Below, one piece after another: positions 8,835-18,271 of a stretch of 64,000 bases of DNA; position 1 is the first letter of the stretch; each line of letters begins with the position of its first letter. The notes beneath the pieces are model-generated. The model was given only the letters and a program-made list of their open reading frames with translations, searched no databases and was not told the DNA's origin. Source of the stretch: Deltaproteobacteria bacterium (GTDB taxonomy: Bacteria; Desulfobacterota; Syntrophobacteria; Syntrophobacterales; Syntrophobacteraceae); contig JAAYVE010000055.1 of assembly GCA_012517315.1 (NCBI GenBank), forward strand, positions 1 to 64,000, in the 5' to 3' direction. A program made the translations under genes and the position numbers.

Positions 8835-10511
8835 GTGCCAGGAAATCGCGTGATCATATTCGGAGGTGACCCGGCCGGCTTGGCTGCGGCGCTCCAGCAG
8901 GCCGAGGCCGGAAAAGAAGTCACCCTTGTGGAGCCTTCCCCGAGCCTGGGAGAGGGGGGACGAATCCCCCAGACTCGTGTCGTGGAGGGGGGGCTGCCTG
9001 TGGAGGACGTGAACCTCGAAGCCGTCCGCCGTCATCCCAATATCCGGGTCATCACCAACGCAACGATTGAAAGGGTGAGGAATTCCAACGGCGCTTACCA
9101 ATTTCGCATCAGGCGGCGTTCTCCAAGGGTTCATGCGGACAGGTGCAACGACTGCAAGGCATGCATCCGGGTGTGCCCCGTGCATATGTATGACGATTTC
9201 AACGAGGGACTGGGATTCCGCACCGCCATCGACTATTTCAACCCCAAAACGGGGGAATACAACATCTTCAAGGAAGATATGCCCATCTGCCAGGCCACCT
9301 GTCCCGCCAACCTGGACATCCGGTCCTACGTAGGGCTCATCGCCGATGGCAAATATGCCGAATCCTTGGCCAAGATTCGGGAAAGGCTCCCCTTTGCCCT
9401 TTCCATCGGCAGAGTTTGTCCTCACCCCTGCGAGACGGCATGCAACCGAGGTCTGATGGACCAGCCCATTTCCATTTGCACCCTCAAGCGTTTTGTGGCC
9501 GACTGGGAAATGAACCATCAGATCCCAGCTCCCGTCGAGGTACCCGACACTTTCCACCCCGAGCGGGTGGCCATCATCGGGGCCGGCCCGGCGGGACTCA
9601 CCTGCGGGTATTTCCTGGCAAAGGCAGGTTACAGGTCGGTTTGTTTTGAAGCGCTACCCGAACCGGGCGGTATGTTCCGGTACGGCATACCTGAATACCG
9701 CCTCCCCACCCCCACTCTCATGCACGAAATCGATTGGATCCTGTCCCACGGGGTGGAACTGCGTTGCAACGTGCGCATCGGCCGCGATATCGCCTTCGAA
9801 GACCTGCTTAGGGAATTCGATGCCGTCTTCATCGGTGTGGGAGCGCACAAAGGGATGAAGCTGCAGATCAAGGGCGAGGACATGGAAGGGGTCATAGACG
9901 GGGTCGATTTCCTCCGGGACGCGAACATGGGAAAACCCATCAACGCGAAAGGCAAAGTCATCATCATCGGGGGCGGCAACGTGGCCATGGACGCAGCCCG
10001 CGTCAGCTGGCGGGAAGGATTCGAGGAAGTCCACATACTCTACCGGAGAACCAAGAGGGAGATGCCGGCGAGCCCTTGGGAAATTGAAGCCGCCGAGCAC
10101 GAGGGGATCAAGATTCAGTACCTCGTGGCCCCCATTGAGGTCCTGGGAGAAAACGGCCGCATGACCGGACTCAAATGCCTGCGCATGGAACTGGGGGAAC
10201 CCGACGCCAGCGGCCGGCGCAGACCGGTCCCCATCGAGGGCTCCGAATTCGTGGTGGAGGCGGAAACGCTCATACCCGCCATCGGCCAGAGGCCGGACAT
10301 TTCCTTTGTGCCGGAAGGCAGTGGGCTTGAGATCACCCGCTGGAGCACGTTCGCCGTGGACCGGGAGACCTTCATGACGAATGTGCCCGGAGTCTTTTGC
10401 GCGGGTGACGTGGAGACAGGGCCCGACATTGCCATCCGGGCGTGTGCCGGAGGCCGGAAGGCCGCCCTTGGAATCGTGAAGTACCTGGAGGCAAAGCGGC
10501 AGAGCAGATAG
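8835..10511 (+). CDS. HdrA N-lobe remnant joined to a GltD/NfnB-like NAD(P)H flavoprotein
   Basis: GTG 8835 is chosen because GGGAGG sits 8 nt upstream; an ATG at 8805 has no such site. The product is 558 residues. Residues 1-145 follow the HdrA plan: an altered dinucleotide motif (IFGGDPAGLAAA), then CNDCKACIRVCP, then a segment matching HdrA2 after its first cluster. The stretch around FPTNDCAIU is lost. From about 155 it is a GltD-type protein: CQATCPANLDI, VCPHPCETACNRG, FAD motif IIGAGPAGL, NADPH motif IIIGGGNVAMDAARVS, and the closing FCAGDVETGPD. Such proteins oxidise NAD(P)H or reduce NAD(P)+. In this operon it likely links the Hdr complex to pyridine nucleotides; that is inference. 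Confidence 0.85.
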   Translation: MPGNRVIIFGGDPAGLAAALQQAEAGKEVTLVEPSPSLGEGGRIPQTRVVEGGLPVEDVNLEAVRRHPNIRVITNATIERVRNSNGAYQFRIRRRSPRVHADRCNDCKACIRVCPVHMYDDFNEGLGFRTAIDYFNPKTGEYNIFKEDMPICQATCPANLDIRSYVGLIADGKYAESLAKIRERLPFALSIGRVCPHPCETACNRGLMDQPISICTLKRFVADWEMNHQIPAPVEVPDTFHPERVAIIGAGPAGLTCGYFLAKAGYRSVCFEALPEPGGMFRYGIPEYRLPTPTLMHEIDWILSHGVELRCNVRIGRDIAFEDLLREFDAVFIGVGAHKGMKLQIKGEDMEGVIDGVDFLRDANMGKPINAKGKVIIIGGGNVAMDAARVSWREGFEEVHILYRRTKREMPASPWEIEAAEHEGIKIQYLVAPIEVLGENGRMTGLKCLRMELGEPDASGRRRPVPIEGSEFVVEAETLIPAIGQRPDISFVPEGSGLEITRWSTFAVDRETFMTNVPGVFCAGDVETGPDIAIRACAGGRKAALGIVKYLEAKRQSR

Positions 10512-10615
10512 GGGGCATCAGCTCCACATACATTCCGGGTCTTACGGCGCCCCCCCTGAATGACCGTCGATGCGGGGGCCGCCCTCTTCACCAGAAAGAC
10601 ACAGGGATTCGTACC

Positions 10616-11503
10616 ATGATGTATGAAAAAAAGGGACGCTACATCGTTGAATTCCAGGATATCCCCAAGGCGCGGCAGCACCAGATCGAAATCGACGTAG
10701 AAGAGCGCCGTGGGAACTACAAGGAAGTGGAACTGGGTTTCGACGAGGAAAGGGCCTTGAATGAGGCCAAACGATGCCTCAGCTGCCGACGCTGTCTCGG
10801 CTGCGCCCTGTGCTGGGCTGAGTGCAAACCGGAAGCCATCGACTTCGAGATGGAAGACGAGGTTTTCGAACTGGAGGTCGATGACGTGATTGTCGCACCG
10901 GGAGTGGAACGCGACGTGGAACGGATCGGCAGGCATTTCGGCTTGGGGAGCCACCTCAATGTCGTCACCGACCTGCAGATGGAGCGGATGCTCAGTGACA
11001 CGGGTCCCAGCAGGGGGCTCGTGATCCGTCCCCTGGACGGGGAAATCCCCAAAAGGATCGCCTGGGTGCAGAGTTACGAATCCGCGTCACCCCCGATGCA
11101 CCGGGCAGCCCTCTGCCTGGCTGTGAACGAAGCCATTCAGGTGCACGGAAAAATCGAAGGGGCGTGCCTCCAGATTTTTTCCAGGAACATTCAGCCCTTC
11201 TTCACTGAAAACGAAAAGCTCGTTGCTGGACTCTCAGGATTCCGGATGGATGAGGGGGCGGTGGAGTCCCTGGAACCCCAGGATGACGGAAGTCTCAAAC
11301 TCACCCTGGCCATCAACGGAAATAAGGAGGAGAAGACCTTCGACCTAGTGGTTCTGCTGACACAGCCTCGCATATCCAAAGATGCCCAAGCCTTGGCCAA
11401 GAGCCTGGGAATGACTCTGAATTATGCTTCTTTCCTCGCCGGGGAGGACGGAGGTCTTCTCTCCACGGAGAAGGACAAGGTCCAACTGACGCCTGTTCGC
11501 TGA
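10616..11503 (+). CDS. degenerate HdrA C-lobe fragment
   Basis: The 295-residue product aligns with the second part of an HdrA lobe and with the visible start of HdrA1. FDEERALNEAKRCLSCRRCLGCALC corresponds in order to the Cys-rich linker at the start of the window. It continues with the NVVTDLQMERMLSDTGP element. Where HdrA has QCVGSRD and CSxxCCM, this protein has WVQSYESASPP and HRAALCLA, so those conserved Cys are lost. No coiled-coil insertion is present. With the preceding gene it looks like one HdrA lobe split by a GltD domain. The ribosome site is weak, and two in-phase ATGs (10616, 10619) are possible. It closes the operon; a structural or scaffold role is a guess. Confidence 0.75.
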   Translation: MMYEKKGRYIVEFQDIPKARQHQIEIDVEERRGNYKEVELGFDEERALNEAKRCLSCRRCLGCALCWAECKPEAIDFEMEDEVFELEVDDVIVAPGVERDVERIGRHFGLGSHLNVVTDLQMERMLSDTGPSRGLVIRPLDGEIPKRIAWVQSYESASPPMHRAALCLAVNEAIQVHGKIEGACLQIFSRNIQPFFTENEKLVAGLSGFRMDEGAVESLEPQDDGSLKLTLAINGNKEEKTFDLVVLLTQPRISKDAQALAKSLGMTLNYASFLAGEDGGLLSTEKDKVQLTPVR

Positions 11504-11850
11504 GCGGCGAAAAGGCTTTTTCTGATCTCATCGCCCAGCCCCCGTATGCCGACATCTCAACCTCCGCAGGTGTCAGGTGGGGGCTGTTTGTCTCCCTTTC
11601 CCCAACATCTGAGACCAACGTTTTCAAACATCTGCGCAACGGACGCCTCGGGGCCTTGCTCTCTCAACGACATCCCGACACGAGAATCCCGGAATCCCGA
11701 TTCCGGTGACGACGGAACTCCCAAATCCAGACTGTTGGTCTGCAGCTTTTCCAGTGGCATTCAGCTTTGCCCATTTCTTGCGTTGTGTTATAGAAAGCGA
11801 TCACCTGACGCGGAGAGGGCGAGGAGACCACACAAGAGAGGGCAGCGTTG
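11504..11850 (+). other. intergenic region with possible glgP promoter
   Basis: The 347-bp gap has no convincing gene. A candidate sigma-70 promoter lies at 11767-11794: TTGCCC, 16 nt, TATAGA. A purine-rich AGAGAGGG precedes the glgP ATG. No clear terminator for the upstream Hdr operon was seen. Confidence 0.4.
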
Positions 11851-13467
11851 ATGAAAGTTGCGTACTTCAGCATGGAGATCGGCCTGAACGAGAACATTCC
11901 CACATACAGCGGAGGTTTGGGAATCCTCGCCGGAGACCACATCAAGTCCGCCGCGGACCTGAATATCCCCCTTGTTGCCGTCACCCTCCTATATAAAAGG
12001 GGCTACTTCATCCAGACCATCAATCCTCTGGGGCAACAGGAAGAGCTCTACCCTTATTTCGACCCCCGGGCGTTCATGGAACCCCTTCCTTTCAAGGTCA
12101 CCATCAAAATCGAAGGCCGTGACGTCCATGTCGGTGTGTGGAAATATAACCAGGTGGGCATGAACGGGAGAGTCCCCGTCTATTTTCTCGACACCGACCT
12201 TCCCTTGAACGCTCCCGCCGACCGTCTCATCACTCAGTTTCTCTATGGCGGAGATCAGCACACCCGCATCTGCCAGGAGGCTGTTCTGGGTATTGGCGGC
12301 TACCTGGCTCTGAAGAAACTGGAACCCAACATCACCACTTTTCACATGAACGAGGGACATGCCGTTTTCCTCACCCTTGCACTCCTCAAGGACCTCGATG
12401 GAGACGTGCAGAAAGTGCGGGAAAAGTGCGTCTTCACCACCCACACTCCGGTACCCGCCGGTCACGACAAGTTCGCCTACGATCTGGCCGGGAGGCTTCT
12501 GGACGGCTACCTCCCCGCCAACATCAGGAACTTGGCCGGAGAAGACGTCCTCAACACGACGGTCCTCGCTCTGAATCTCTCCCGGGCGAGCAATGGCGTC
12601 AGTGAACTCCACGGGGAAATATCCCGTCAGATGTTTCCAGGGTTCAATATCGGCCACGTGACCAACGGCGTCCACCACTTGAGCTGGACCGGCCCGGAAT
12701 TCAAAGCCCTCTTCGACGCTTACCTTCCCAACTGGCGTCAGCAGCCGCAACTTCTCGCCGACGCCGACAAGATCCCCGACGACGCAGTCAAGGAAGCAAA
12801 GCTTCGCGCCAAGAAGCGTCTCATCAGCTATGTCAATTCCGTGACTGGGGCTGGCTTCACCCATGAACTTCTCACCATCTGTTTCGCTCGGAGAGCTGCC
12901 GCATACAAACGGGCCACCCTCATCTTCACCGATCTGGAATATCTCTCCAACCTCGCTTATGACCGCATTCAGCTGATCTTCGCGGGAAAAGCTCACCCAC
13001 AGGATCAGCCCGGAAAGCAGCTCATCAAGGAAATCGTCAACACGGCCGAGCAGTACGAAAAGCAGATTCGGCTGGTTTTCGTGCCCAACTACAGCATCTG
13101 GCTCGGGGCTCTTTTGACTCAGGGAACTGACGTCTGGCTCAACACGCCCCGCCGACCGCGAGAAGCCAGCGGCACCAGCGGCATGAAAGTCTGTTTCAAT
13201 GGGGGTGTCAACATGAGTGTGCTGGACGGGTGGTGGAGGGAAGGGTGCAAGAACCGAATCAACGGCTGGGCCATCGGAGATGACGAAGACCAGTCGGACG
13301 AGGAGGCAGCCGCCGACCTTTACCAGGATCTGGACGATCTTGTGACTACCTACTACGCCAATCCAAGGCAGTGGCTCTCCATCATGAAGCGGTCCATCGC
13401 CGATCTCACGCCGGTATTCAACACGCACCGGATGGTCATGGAGTACGTCCACAAGTATTATATGTAG
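11851..13467 (+). CDS. glgP: alpha-glucan (glycogen/maltodextrin) phosphorylase, short type
   Basis: This 538-residue cytoplasmic enzyme releases glucose 1-phosphate from alpha-1,4-glucans using phosphate and PLP. The N-terminus MKVAYFSMEIGL and the segment YSGGLGILAGDHIKSA are typical of the short bacterial/archaeal phosphorylases, which lack the long N-terminal regulatory part of E. coli GlgP. The catalytic segment EASGTSGMKVCFNGG contains the PLP-binding Lys (about residue 448). ATG 11851 is used rather than the TTG just before it. It is a single gene with no glycogen genes beside it, so its place in storage metabolism rests on family knowledge. It converges on the barnase/barstar pair. 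Confidence 0.93.
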   Translation: MKVAYFSMEIGLNENIPTYSGGLGILAGDHIKSAADLNIPLVAVTLLYKRGYFIQTINPLGQQEELYPYFDPRAFMEPLPFKVTIKIEGRDVHVGVWKYNQVGMNGRVPVYFLDTDLPLNAPADRLITQFLYGGDQHTRICQEAVLGIGGYLALKKLEPNITTFHMNEGHAVFLTLALLKDLDGDVQKVREKCVFTTHTPVPAGHDKFAYDLAGRLLDGYLPANIRNLAGEDVLNTTVLALNLSRASNGVSELHGEISRQMFPGFNIGHVTNGVHHLSWTGPEFKALFDAYLPNWRQQPQLLADADKIPDDAVKEAKLRAKKRLISYVNSVTGAGFTHELLTICFARRAAAYKRATLIFTDLEYLSNLAYDRIQLIFAGKAHPQDQPGKQLIKEIVNTAEQYEKQIRLVFVPNYSIWLGALLTQGTDVWLNTPRRPREASGTSGMKVCFNGGVNMSVLDGWWREGCKNRINGWAIGDDEDQSDEEAAADLYQDLDDLVTTYYANPRQWLSIMKRSIADLTPVFNTHRMVMEYVHKYYM

Positions 13468-13487
13468 GCATCCCCCCGAGGGAAGAT

Positions 13488-13574
13488 TTCCACATGGACC
13501 GAGCCCCGGTTACGCCGGCAGAGACCCGAAGCGGAGCACCGCAAGACAAGAAGCCGCCTGCCTTCCATGTGGAA
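13488..13574. repeat. inverted repeat between glgP and barstar gene
   Basis: TTCCACATGG at 13488-13497 and CCATGTGGAA at 13565-13574 are exact reverse complements 67 nt apart, in the gap between convergent genes. It may be a bidirectional terminator stem with a large loop, but no T-tract follows either arm. Confidence 0.45.
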
Positions 13575-13600
13575 GGAGGAGGGTTGCCTCCGTGCCTTTC

Positions 13601-13888
13601 CTAGAGCTGCACCTCAAGGCTGATGTCATCGCGCTCGGCCACAACTTCTTCCAGGACGGCCACGAGCCGTTCGAAATCTTCTTTCATGGCTTGTCGCGAG
13701 AGGCCCGCCTGGGTCCACACAATCTCTACGGGTCCTTCCACGTCCGTGGAAAGGACATCCCAAAGCGCATCCAGGTTGTGTCCGAAATACTCGGGGAGGG
13801 AAAGCTGGCTTCCGATGGCGTCGTAGAACTGCTCCAGAGACTGCACTTCCTCCCCAGATATGAAACAGCGCTTCACCTCTACTGGCAC
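13601..13888 (-). CDS. barstar-family ribonuclease inhibitor
   Basis: The 95-residue protein resembles barstar, the intracellular inhibitor of barnase. The inhibitor helix YFGHNLDALWD is conserved, with D40 and D44 matching the barnase-binding Asp35 and Asp39 of Bacillus barstar. No signal peptide is present, as expected for a cytoplasmic protector. The GTG start at 13888 overlaps the end of the barnase gene by 10 bp, so translation is probably coupled. Its direct neighbourhood with a secreted barnase makes the assignment firm. Confidence 0.9.
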   Translation of the reverse strand: MPVEVKRCFISGEEVQSLEQFYDAIGSQLSLPEYFGHNLDALWDVLSTDVEGPVEIVWTQAGLSRQAMKEDFERLVAVLEEVVAERDDISLEVQL

Positions 13889-14397
13889 GGAGGAACCTCG
13901 ACGAAGGTTTTGTAGTGATCCACGGTCACGCGTCTCAATCCGTCCCGGGAATAAAGCAGGCGTTTGGGGCCCCGTTTGCCTCCCTTGAAGTCCAAATCCG
14001 CCTCCCGCCAGAATCTGTTTCCGTCGGGAAGCTTTCCTTCGCGATTTCGAAAGATGTCACCGCCCATGCTCTTTCCCTCAAGACCCTTGCAGGACCAAAG
14101 ATCGGTTCCCGGCCTCCAGCCTGCCGCTCTTGCTTCGCTCTTGGTAATGAACTGGCGCGGAAGAGACTCGTTTCCGGACCGGTTGAGGGTGCGGAGTATC
14201 GAGACAAGTTCCGCTTCATCGATCTTGGGGTTCAGCTTTTCGTTGAGGGCCCGCACCGTCTCAACGCAGCTCTCGGCATTTGAGGGAAATGTCGGGGAAG
14301 CGGACATCCACAAGAGGAGCACCAGGATACCAGCGGCGGTGTAGGACAACCGGGACACACCCCTCTCATGAGCGGTAGGAGGCGTTGATCTTGACAT
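13879..14397 (-). CDS. secreted barnase-type guanyl-specific ribonuclease
   Basis: The product from ATG 14397 is 172 residues: a leader with hydrophobic core (AAGILVLLLWMSA) and likely signal-peptide cleavage near residue 40, then a barnase domain from about 79. Catalytic residues fall at an exact offset of 59 from Bacillus barnase: K86 (K27), E132 (E73), R142 (R83), R146 (R87) and H161 (H102). Motifs ITKSEA, GGDIFxNREGKLP, WREAD and DHYKTF are all present. It would hydrolyse RNA outside the cytoplasm. The start is uncertain: ATG 14397 overlaps argJ by 32 bp and lacks a ribosome site, while GTG 14358 or TTG 14349 also keep the signal core. The barstar gene follows with overlap. Confidence 0.9.
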   Translation of the reverse strand: MSRSTPPTAHERGVSRLSYTAAGILVLLLWMSASPTFPSNAESCVETVRALNEKLNPKIDEAELVSILRTLNRSGNESLPRQFITKSEARAAGWRPGTDLWSCKGLEGKSMGGDIFRNREGKLPDGNRFWREADLDFKGGKRGPKRLLYSRDGLRRVTVDHYKTFVEVPPCQ

Positions 14398-15622
14398 AGT
14401 CGTAGGAAAGATCGCAAGTGTATGCCGTAAACCCGGCGGAACCGGTCCCCAGATCCACCTGGACCCGGATTTCCTTCTGCTTGAAAATCCGGGAGGCCTT
14501 CTCTTCCACTTCTGAACCGGGAACGGGTGTCCCGTTGCGAAAGACGCACAGGTCATCGAAGAACAGCGCCACTTTTTCCGGAATGAGAGGACAACCGGAG
14601 CGTCCTGCAGCCGCCACAACCCTTCCCCAATTGGCATCCTCACCGAAAAAGGCTGTTTTCACCAAGGGCGAGTTGGCGATGGCGAGGGCCACGGTTCGTG
14701 CCGAATCCCGATCCGCCGCTCCCGTGACGTGGATTTCGATAAATTTACTGGCCCCTTCCCCGTCCATGACCACCATCTTCGCCAGTTCCAACAAAACCGC
14801 ATGGAGCGCCGCTCCGAATGCCCGACTGTCCGAGCTTCCAATGTCCGTGATGATGGGGTTCCCAGCACGCCCACTGGCGACAGCCAGAAGGGTGTCATTG
14901 GTGCTCATGTCCCCGTCGATGGTGATGCAGTTGAAGGAGCGGCTGCTGGACCACCGCAGCCAGTGGTCGAGAATAGGGGGCTGTATGGCCGCATCCGTGC
15001 AGACCAATGCGATGAGGGTCGCCATATTGGGGGCGATCATCCCGGACCCCTTGACCACGCCTCCCACGGTCACAAGCTTGCCGGAGATTTCCACACGGGC
15101 GTTCGCCATTTTCGGGACCGTATCGGTCGTCATGATGGCCCGTGCCACGTCCTCCCACCCGTCGCGTCTCAATTTGCCGACGAGCTCGGGCATCACACGG
15201 GAAATGGGGTCGATCTCCACCTGCGGACCGATGATGCCCGTCGAACAAACGAGCACCTCCCTGTGAGAGAAATCGAGGGCATCCGCAGTGAGGCGGGCCA
15301 TTTCCTTCGCCCGTTTGTACCCCTCCTCTCCGGTGCACGCATTGGCGATCCCCGCGTTGATGATCACCGCCTTGACCCTGGCCGATTTCAGGTTCTCTTT
15401 GCAAAGGGTGACCGGAGCCGCACAGAAGCGATTGGTCGTGAACACACCTGCAGCCCGGGCGTTCAGTTCAGGGTCCACCGCGATGAGGGCCAAATCCAGG
15501 CGCTCTTTGTAACGCATGCCCGTGGAAGCTGCAGCGACTCGAAACCCCGGAACCGTGAAAGGGGTTCTATTGACCACAACACTTCTTATATTTTTTTCCG
15601 CTTCCGCATGGACAGGGGTCAT
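14366..15622 (-). CDS. argJ: ArgJ, glutamate N-acetyltransferase / amino-acid acetyltransferase
   Basis: ArgJ moves the acetyl group from N-acetylornithine to glutamate in the cyclic arginine pathway; some members also use acetyl-CoA. The 418-residue chain carries the self-cleavage site [12 protein letters not shown], where the Thr becomes the nucleophile at the new N-terminus of the beta chain. [21 protein letters not shown] and FGEDANWGR are further family marks. ATG 15622 lies 56 bp inside the 3' end of secA, preceded by AAAGG; a GTG at 15577 would reduce the overlap. Whether it is mono- or bifunctional cannot be told. A nearby GNAT enzyme (18272-18832) may provide N-acetylglutamate synthesis. 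Confidence 0.93.
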   Translation of the reverse strand: MTPVHAEAEKNIRSVVVNRTPFTVPGFRVAAASTGMRYKERLDLALIAVDPELNARAAGVFTTNRFCAAPVTLCKENLKSARVKAVIINAGIANACTGEEGYKRAKEMARLTADALDFSHREVLVCSTGIIGPQVEIDPISRVMPELVGKLRRDGWEDVARAIMTTDTVPKMANARVEISGKLVTVGGVVKGSGMIAPNMATLIALVCTDAAIQPPILDHWLRWSSSRSFNCITIDGDMSTNDTLLAVASGRAGNPIITDIGSSDSRAFGAALHAVLLELAKMVVMDGEGASKFIEIHVTGAADRDSARTVALAIANSPLVKTAFFGEDANWGRVVAAAGRSGCPLIPEKVALFFDDLCVFRNGTPVPGSEVEEKASRIFKQKEIRVQVDLGTGSAGFTAYTCDLSYDYVKINASYRS

Positions 15623-18089
15623 TTCGCCCAACCTTTCGATTCCTTTTCACAGCCGGTCCGGGGGACCCTTCTCCAGCTGGCCCGTAGAACATGGCTTGCT
15701 CTTCCTGTTCGCGGCGCAATTGCTGCACCTCTTCCTGCCGTTGGATCTGAACATGGAAAAGGATTCGCACCGTTTCCTCTTTGACCCGGTCGATCATTTC
15801 CTGGAAAAGGCCATGACCTTCCCGCTTGTAGGCAACAAGGGGATCCTGCTGCCCATAACCGCGTAGGCCAATGCCTTCTTTCAGATGGTCCATGTTCAGC
15901 AGATGGTCTTTCCAGAGGCTGTCCACCGTCTGAAGAAGCACATAGCTTTCCAAGTCCCGCATGATAGTCGACCCGAACTCCCCCTCCCTCGCCTCGTAGC
16001 GCTCCAGAACCCGCTGAAGCATCTCTTCCCGAAACGCTTCCCGTCCCTTGTCGCCAAGGGATTGCACCGTCAGGTCCGCTTGAATGCCGAAGGATTTCCA
16101 CAGCTCCTTGTTGAGTGTTTCGAGGTCCCAATCTTCGGCGTAAGCGTTCTCATCGGTCGTCGCATCGAGGATGGCGTCGAGGACATCCTCCACCATGTCC
16201 TGGATGACGGGTTTGAGGTCTCCTCCGCGCAACGCCTCCCGACGCTGCTGGTAGATGACCTCCCTTTGCTGATTCATCACGTCGTCGTATTCTAGGAGCT
16301 GCTTCCGGATGCTGAAGTTCTGGGCTTCGACGCGGCTCTGAGCGTTCTCTATGGCTCGACTGATGTACCGGTGTTCGATGGGTTCGTCCTCTTCCATTCC
16401 AATCCGCTGCATGAAACCGGAAAGGCGGTCTGCGGCGAAGATCCTCATCAGATCGTCCTCAAGAGAGAGGTAGAACCGCGAAGAGCCCGGATCTCCCTGG
16501 CGCCCCGCACGGCCCCGCAACTGGTTGTCGATGCGCCTCGCTTCATGCCGTTCCGTTCCGATGATGTGAAGGCCCCCGAGTTCAGCCACACCGGGACCGA
16601 GGACGATGTCCGTTCCCCGGCCGGCCATATTGGTGGAGATGGTGACCGTCTTGGGCTGGCCTGCCTGCGCGACGATTTCGGCCTCCTTTTCGTGGTGCTT
16701 GGCATTGAGCACTTGGTGAGGGACTCCCTGCCTCTTCAGCAATTCGCTCAGTTTTTCCGATTTCTCAATGTTCACGGTCCCCACCAGCACAGGTCGACCC
16801 TTCGCGTACAGCTCCCTGATCTCCCTCGCAACAGCCCTGAACTTCTCTTTCTCCGTTCTGTAAATGCAGTCGGGATGGTCGATACGGATCATCTTCTTGT
16901 GAGGAGGGATCACTACCACGTCCAGTTTGTAAATCTTGGCGAATTCCGCCGCTTCCGTTTCCGCCGTGCCCGTCATTCCGGCCAGCTTTTCGTACATCCG
17001 GAAATAGTTCTGAAAGGTAACGGAGGCCAGGGTCTGGTTCTCGTTTTCGACTTTCACCCCTTCTTTTGCCTCCAAAGCCTGGTGCAGTCCCTCGCTGTAA
17101 CGGCGTCCCGGCATGAGACGGCCGGTGAATTCATCCACGATGATCACCTGCCCACCTTTCACGATGTAGTCCACATCCTTCTTGAACAGGGTGTGAGCTC
17201 TCAACGCCTGCTGTACGTGGTGTAGGATGTTGATGTTTCGAGGATCGTACAGATTGTCCACGCCCAGGAGATTCTCCACCCGGGCGACCCCTTCTTCCGT
17301 CAGGGCGACCGTGCGGCTTTTCTCTTCCTTGGTGAAATGTTCTTCCGCCCGCAGTTGGGGAATGATGCGATTGACCCTTATGTAGAGTTCCGTCGATTTT
17401 TCCGCCGGACCAGAGATAATGAGAGGCGTCCGCGCCTCGTCTATGAGGATGCTGTCCACTTCATCCACGATGGCGTAGTGAAGCTCCCTCTGGACGGTGT
17501 CCTCGAGCCTGAACTTCATGTTGTCCCGGAGATAATCGAAACCGAATTCGTTGTTGGTCCCATACGTGACATCGGCGCCGTAGGCTTCCTTCCTTTCCCG
17601 GTCGTCCAAGCCATGGACGATGCAGCTCACGGACAATCCAAGGAATTTGTAAATCTTTCCCATCCACTCGCTGTCCCGACGAGCCAGGTAATCGTTCACC
17701 GTGACCAGATGAACCCCTTTCCCCGACAGGGCATTGAGATACACAGGCATAGTGGCCACCAGCGTCTTGCCCTCCCCTGTCTTCATCTCGGCAATCTTAC
17801 CCTGGTGTAGAACGATGCCTCCGATCATCTGCACGTCGAACGGCCGCATCCCCAGCGCACGGACGGACGCCTCCCGCACGACGGCGAATGCCTCCGGGAG
17901 CAACTCATCGAGCGGTTCTCCCTTCTCAAGGCGCTCTCGAAACTCCCCGGTTTTCCCCCTCAACCGATCGTCACTCAACCGACGCATCTCCGGTTCGAAC
18001 CGGTTGATCTCATCCACGATGGGCGCGATTTGCTTGAGCACCCGCTCGTTGTGGCTTCCAAATATCTTCTTGAGAACAGTGCCAATCAT
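15567..18089 (-). CDS. secA: SecA, preprotein translocase ATPase
   Basis: SecA (840 residues from ATG 18089) drives export of unfolded preproteins through SecYEG by ATP hydrolysis. Visible marks are the Walker [12 protein letters not shown] near residue 100, [15 protein letters not shown] (DEAD-type motif), the helicase motif [10 protein letters not shown], and the C-terminal zinc site [13 protein letters not shown], which binds SecB and phospholipid in other bacteria. Length is normal for proteobacteria. A TTG at 18113 would add eight residues but has poor start context. A good promoter lies 110 bp upstream. The 3' end overlaps argJ. Confidence 0.97.
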   Translation of the reverse strand: MIGTVLKKIFGSHNERVLKQIAPIVDEINRFEPEMRRLSDDRLRGKTGEFRERLEKGEPLDELLPEAFAVVREASVRALGMRPFDVQMIGGIVLHQGKIAEMKTGEGKTLVATMPVYLNALSGKGVHLVTVNDYLARRDSEWMGKIYKFLGLSVSCIVHGLDDRERKEAYGADVTYGTNNEFGFDYLRDNMKFRLEDTVQRELHYAIVDEVDSILIDEARTPLIISGPAEKSTELYIRVNRIIPQLRAEEHFTKEEKSRTVALTEEGVARVENLLGVDNLYDPRNINILHHVQQALRAHTLFKKDVDYIVKGGQVIIVDEFTGRLMPGRRYSEGLHQALEAKEGVKVENENQTLASVTFQNYFRMYEKLAGMTGTAETEAAEFAKIYKLDVVVIPPHKKMIRIDHPDCIYRTEKEKFRAVAREIRELYAKGRPVLVGTVNIEKSEKLSELLKRQGVPHQVLNAKHHEKEAEIVAQAGQPKTVTISTNMAGRGTDIVLGPGVAELGGLHIIGTERHEARRIDNQLRGRAGRQGDPGSSRFYLSLEDDLMRIFAADRLSGFMQRIGMEEDEPIEHRYISRAIENAQSRVEAQNFSIRKQLLEYDDVMNQQREVIYQQRREALRGGDLKPVIQDMVEDVLDAILDATTDENAYAEDWDLETLNKELWKSFGIQADLTVQSLGDKGREAFREEMLQRVLERYEAREGEFGSTIMRDLESYVLLQTVDSLWKDHLLNMDHLKEGIGLRGYGQQDPLVAYKREGHGLFQEMIDRVKEETVRILFHVQIQRQEEVQQLRREQEEQAMFYGPAGEGSPGPAVKRNRKVGRNDPCPCGSGKKYKKCCGQ

Positions 18090-18199
18090 CGGTCTGTCCC
18101 GTTCCTTTCTCAACCCTCACGCCAGCATCCCTGGGAAATGCCGAGCCCGGACCTTCTCAGAAAAAACCATCACATGCCCTCACACAAAAACATCGAAAT

Positions 18200-18228
18200 T
18201 TTATAACTCACGTGGGTTCACTTTGCAA
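18200..18228 (-). promoter_or_regulatory. sigma-70-type promoter of secA
   Basis: On the minus strand, TTGCAA (18223-18228) and TATAAA (18200-18205) are separated by 17 nt. Transcription would start near 18193, about 105 bp before the secA ATG. Confidence 0.65.
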
Positions 18229-18271
18229 TTCGCCCGGTGGAGAGATGAATGCAAGAAAGAGACCGAATCGA

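Noticed and set aside
11989-13452. A 487-codon open frame opposite glgP
   Set aside because: Shadow of a well-conserved phosphorylase.
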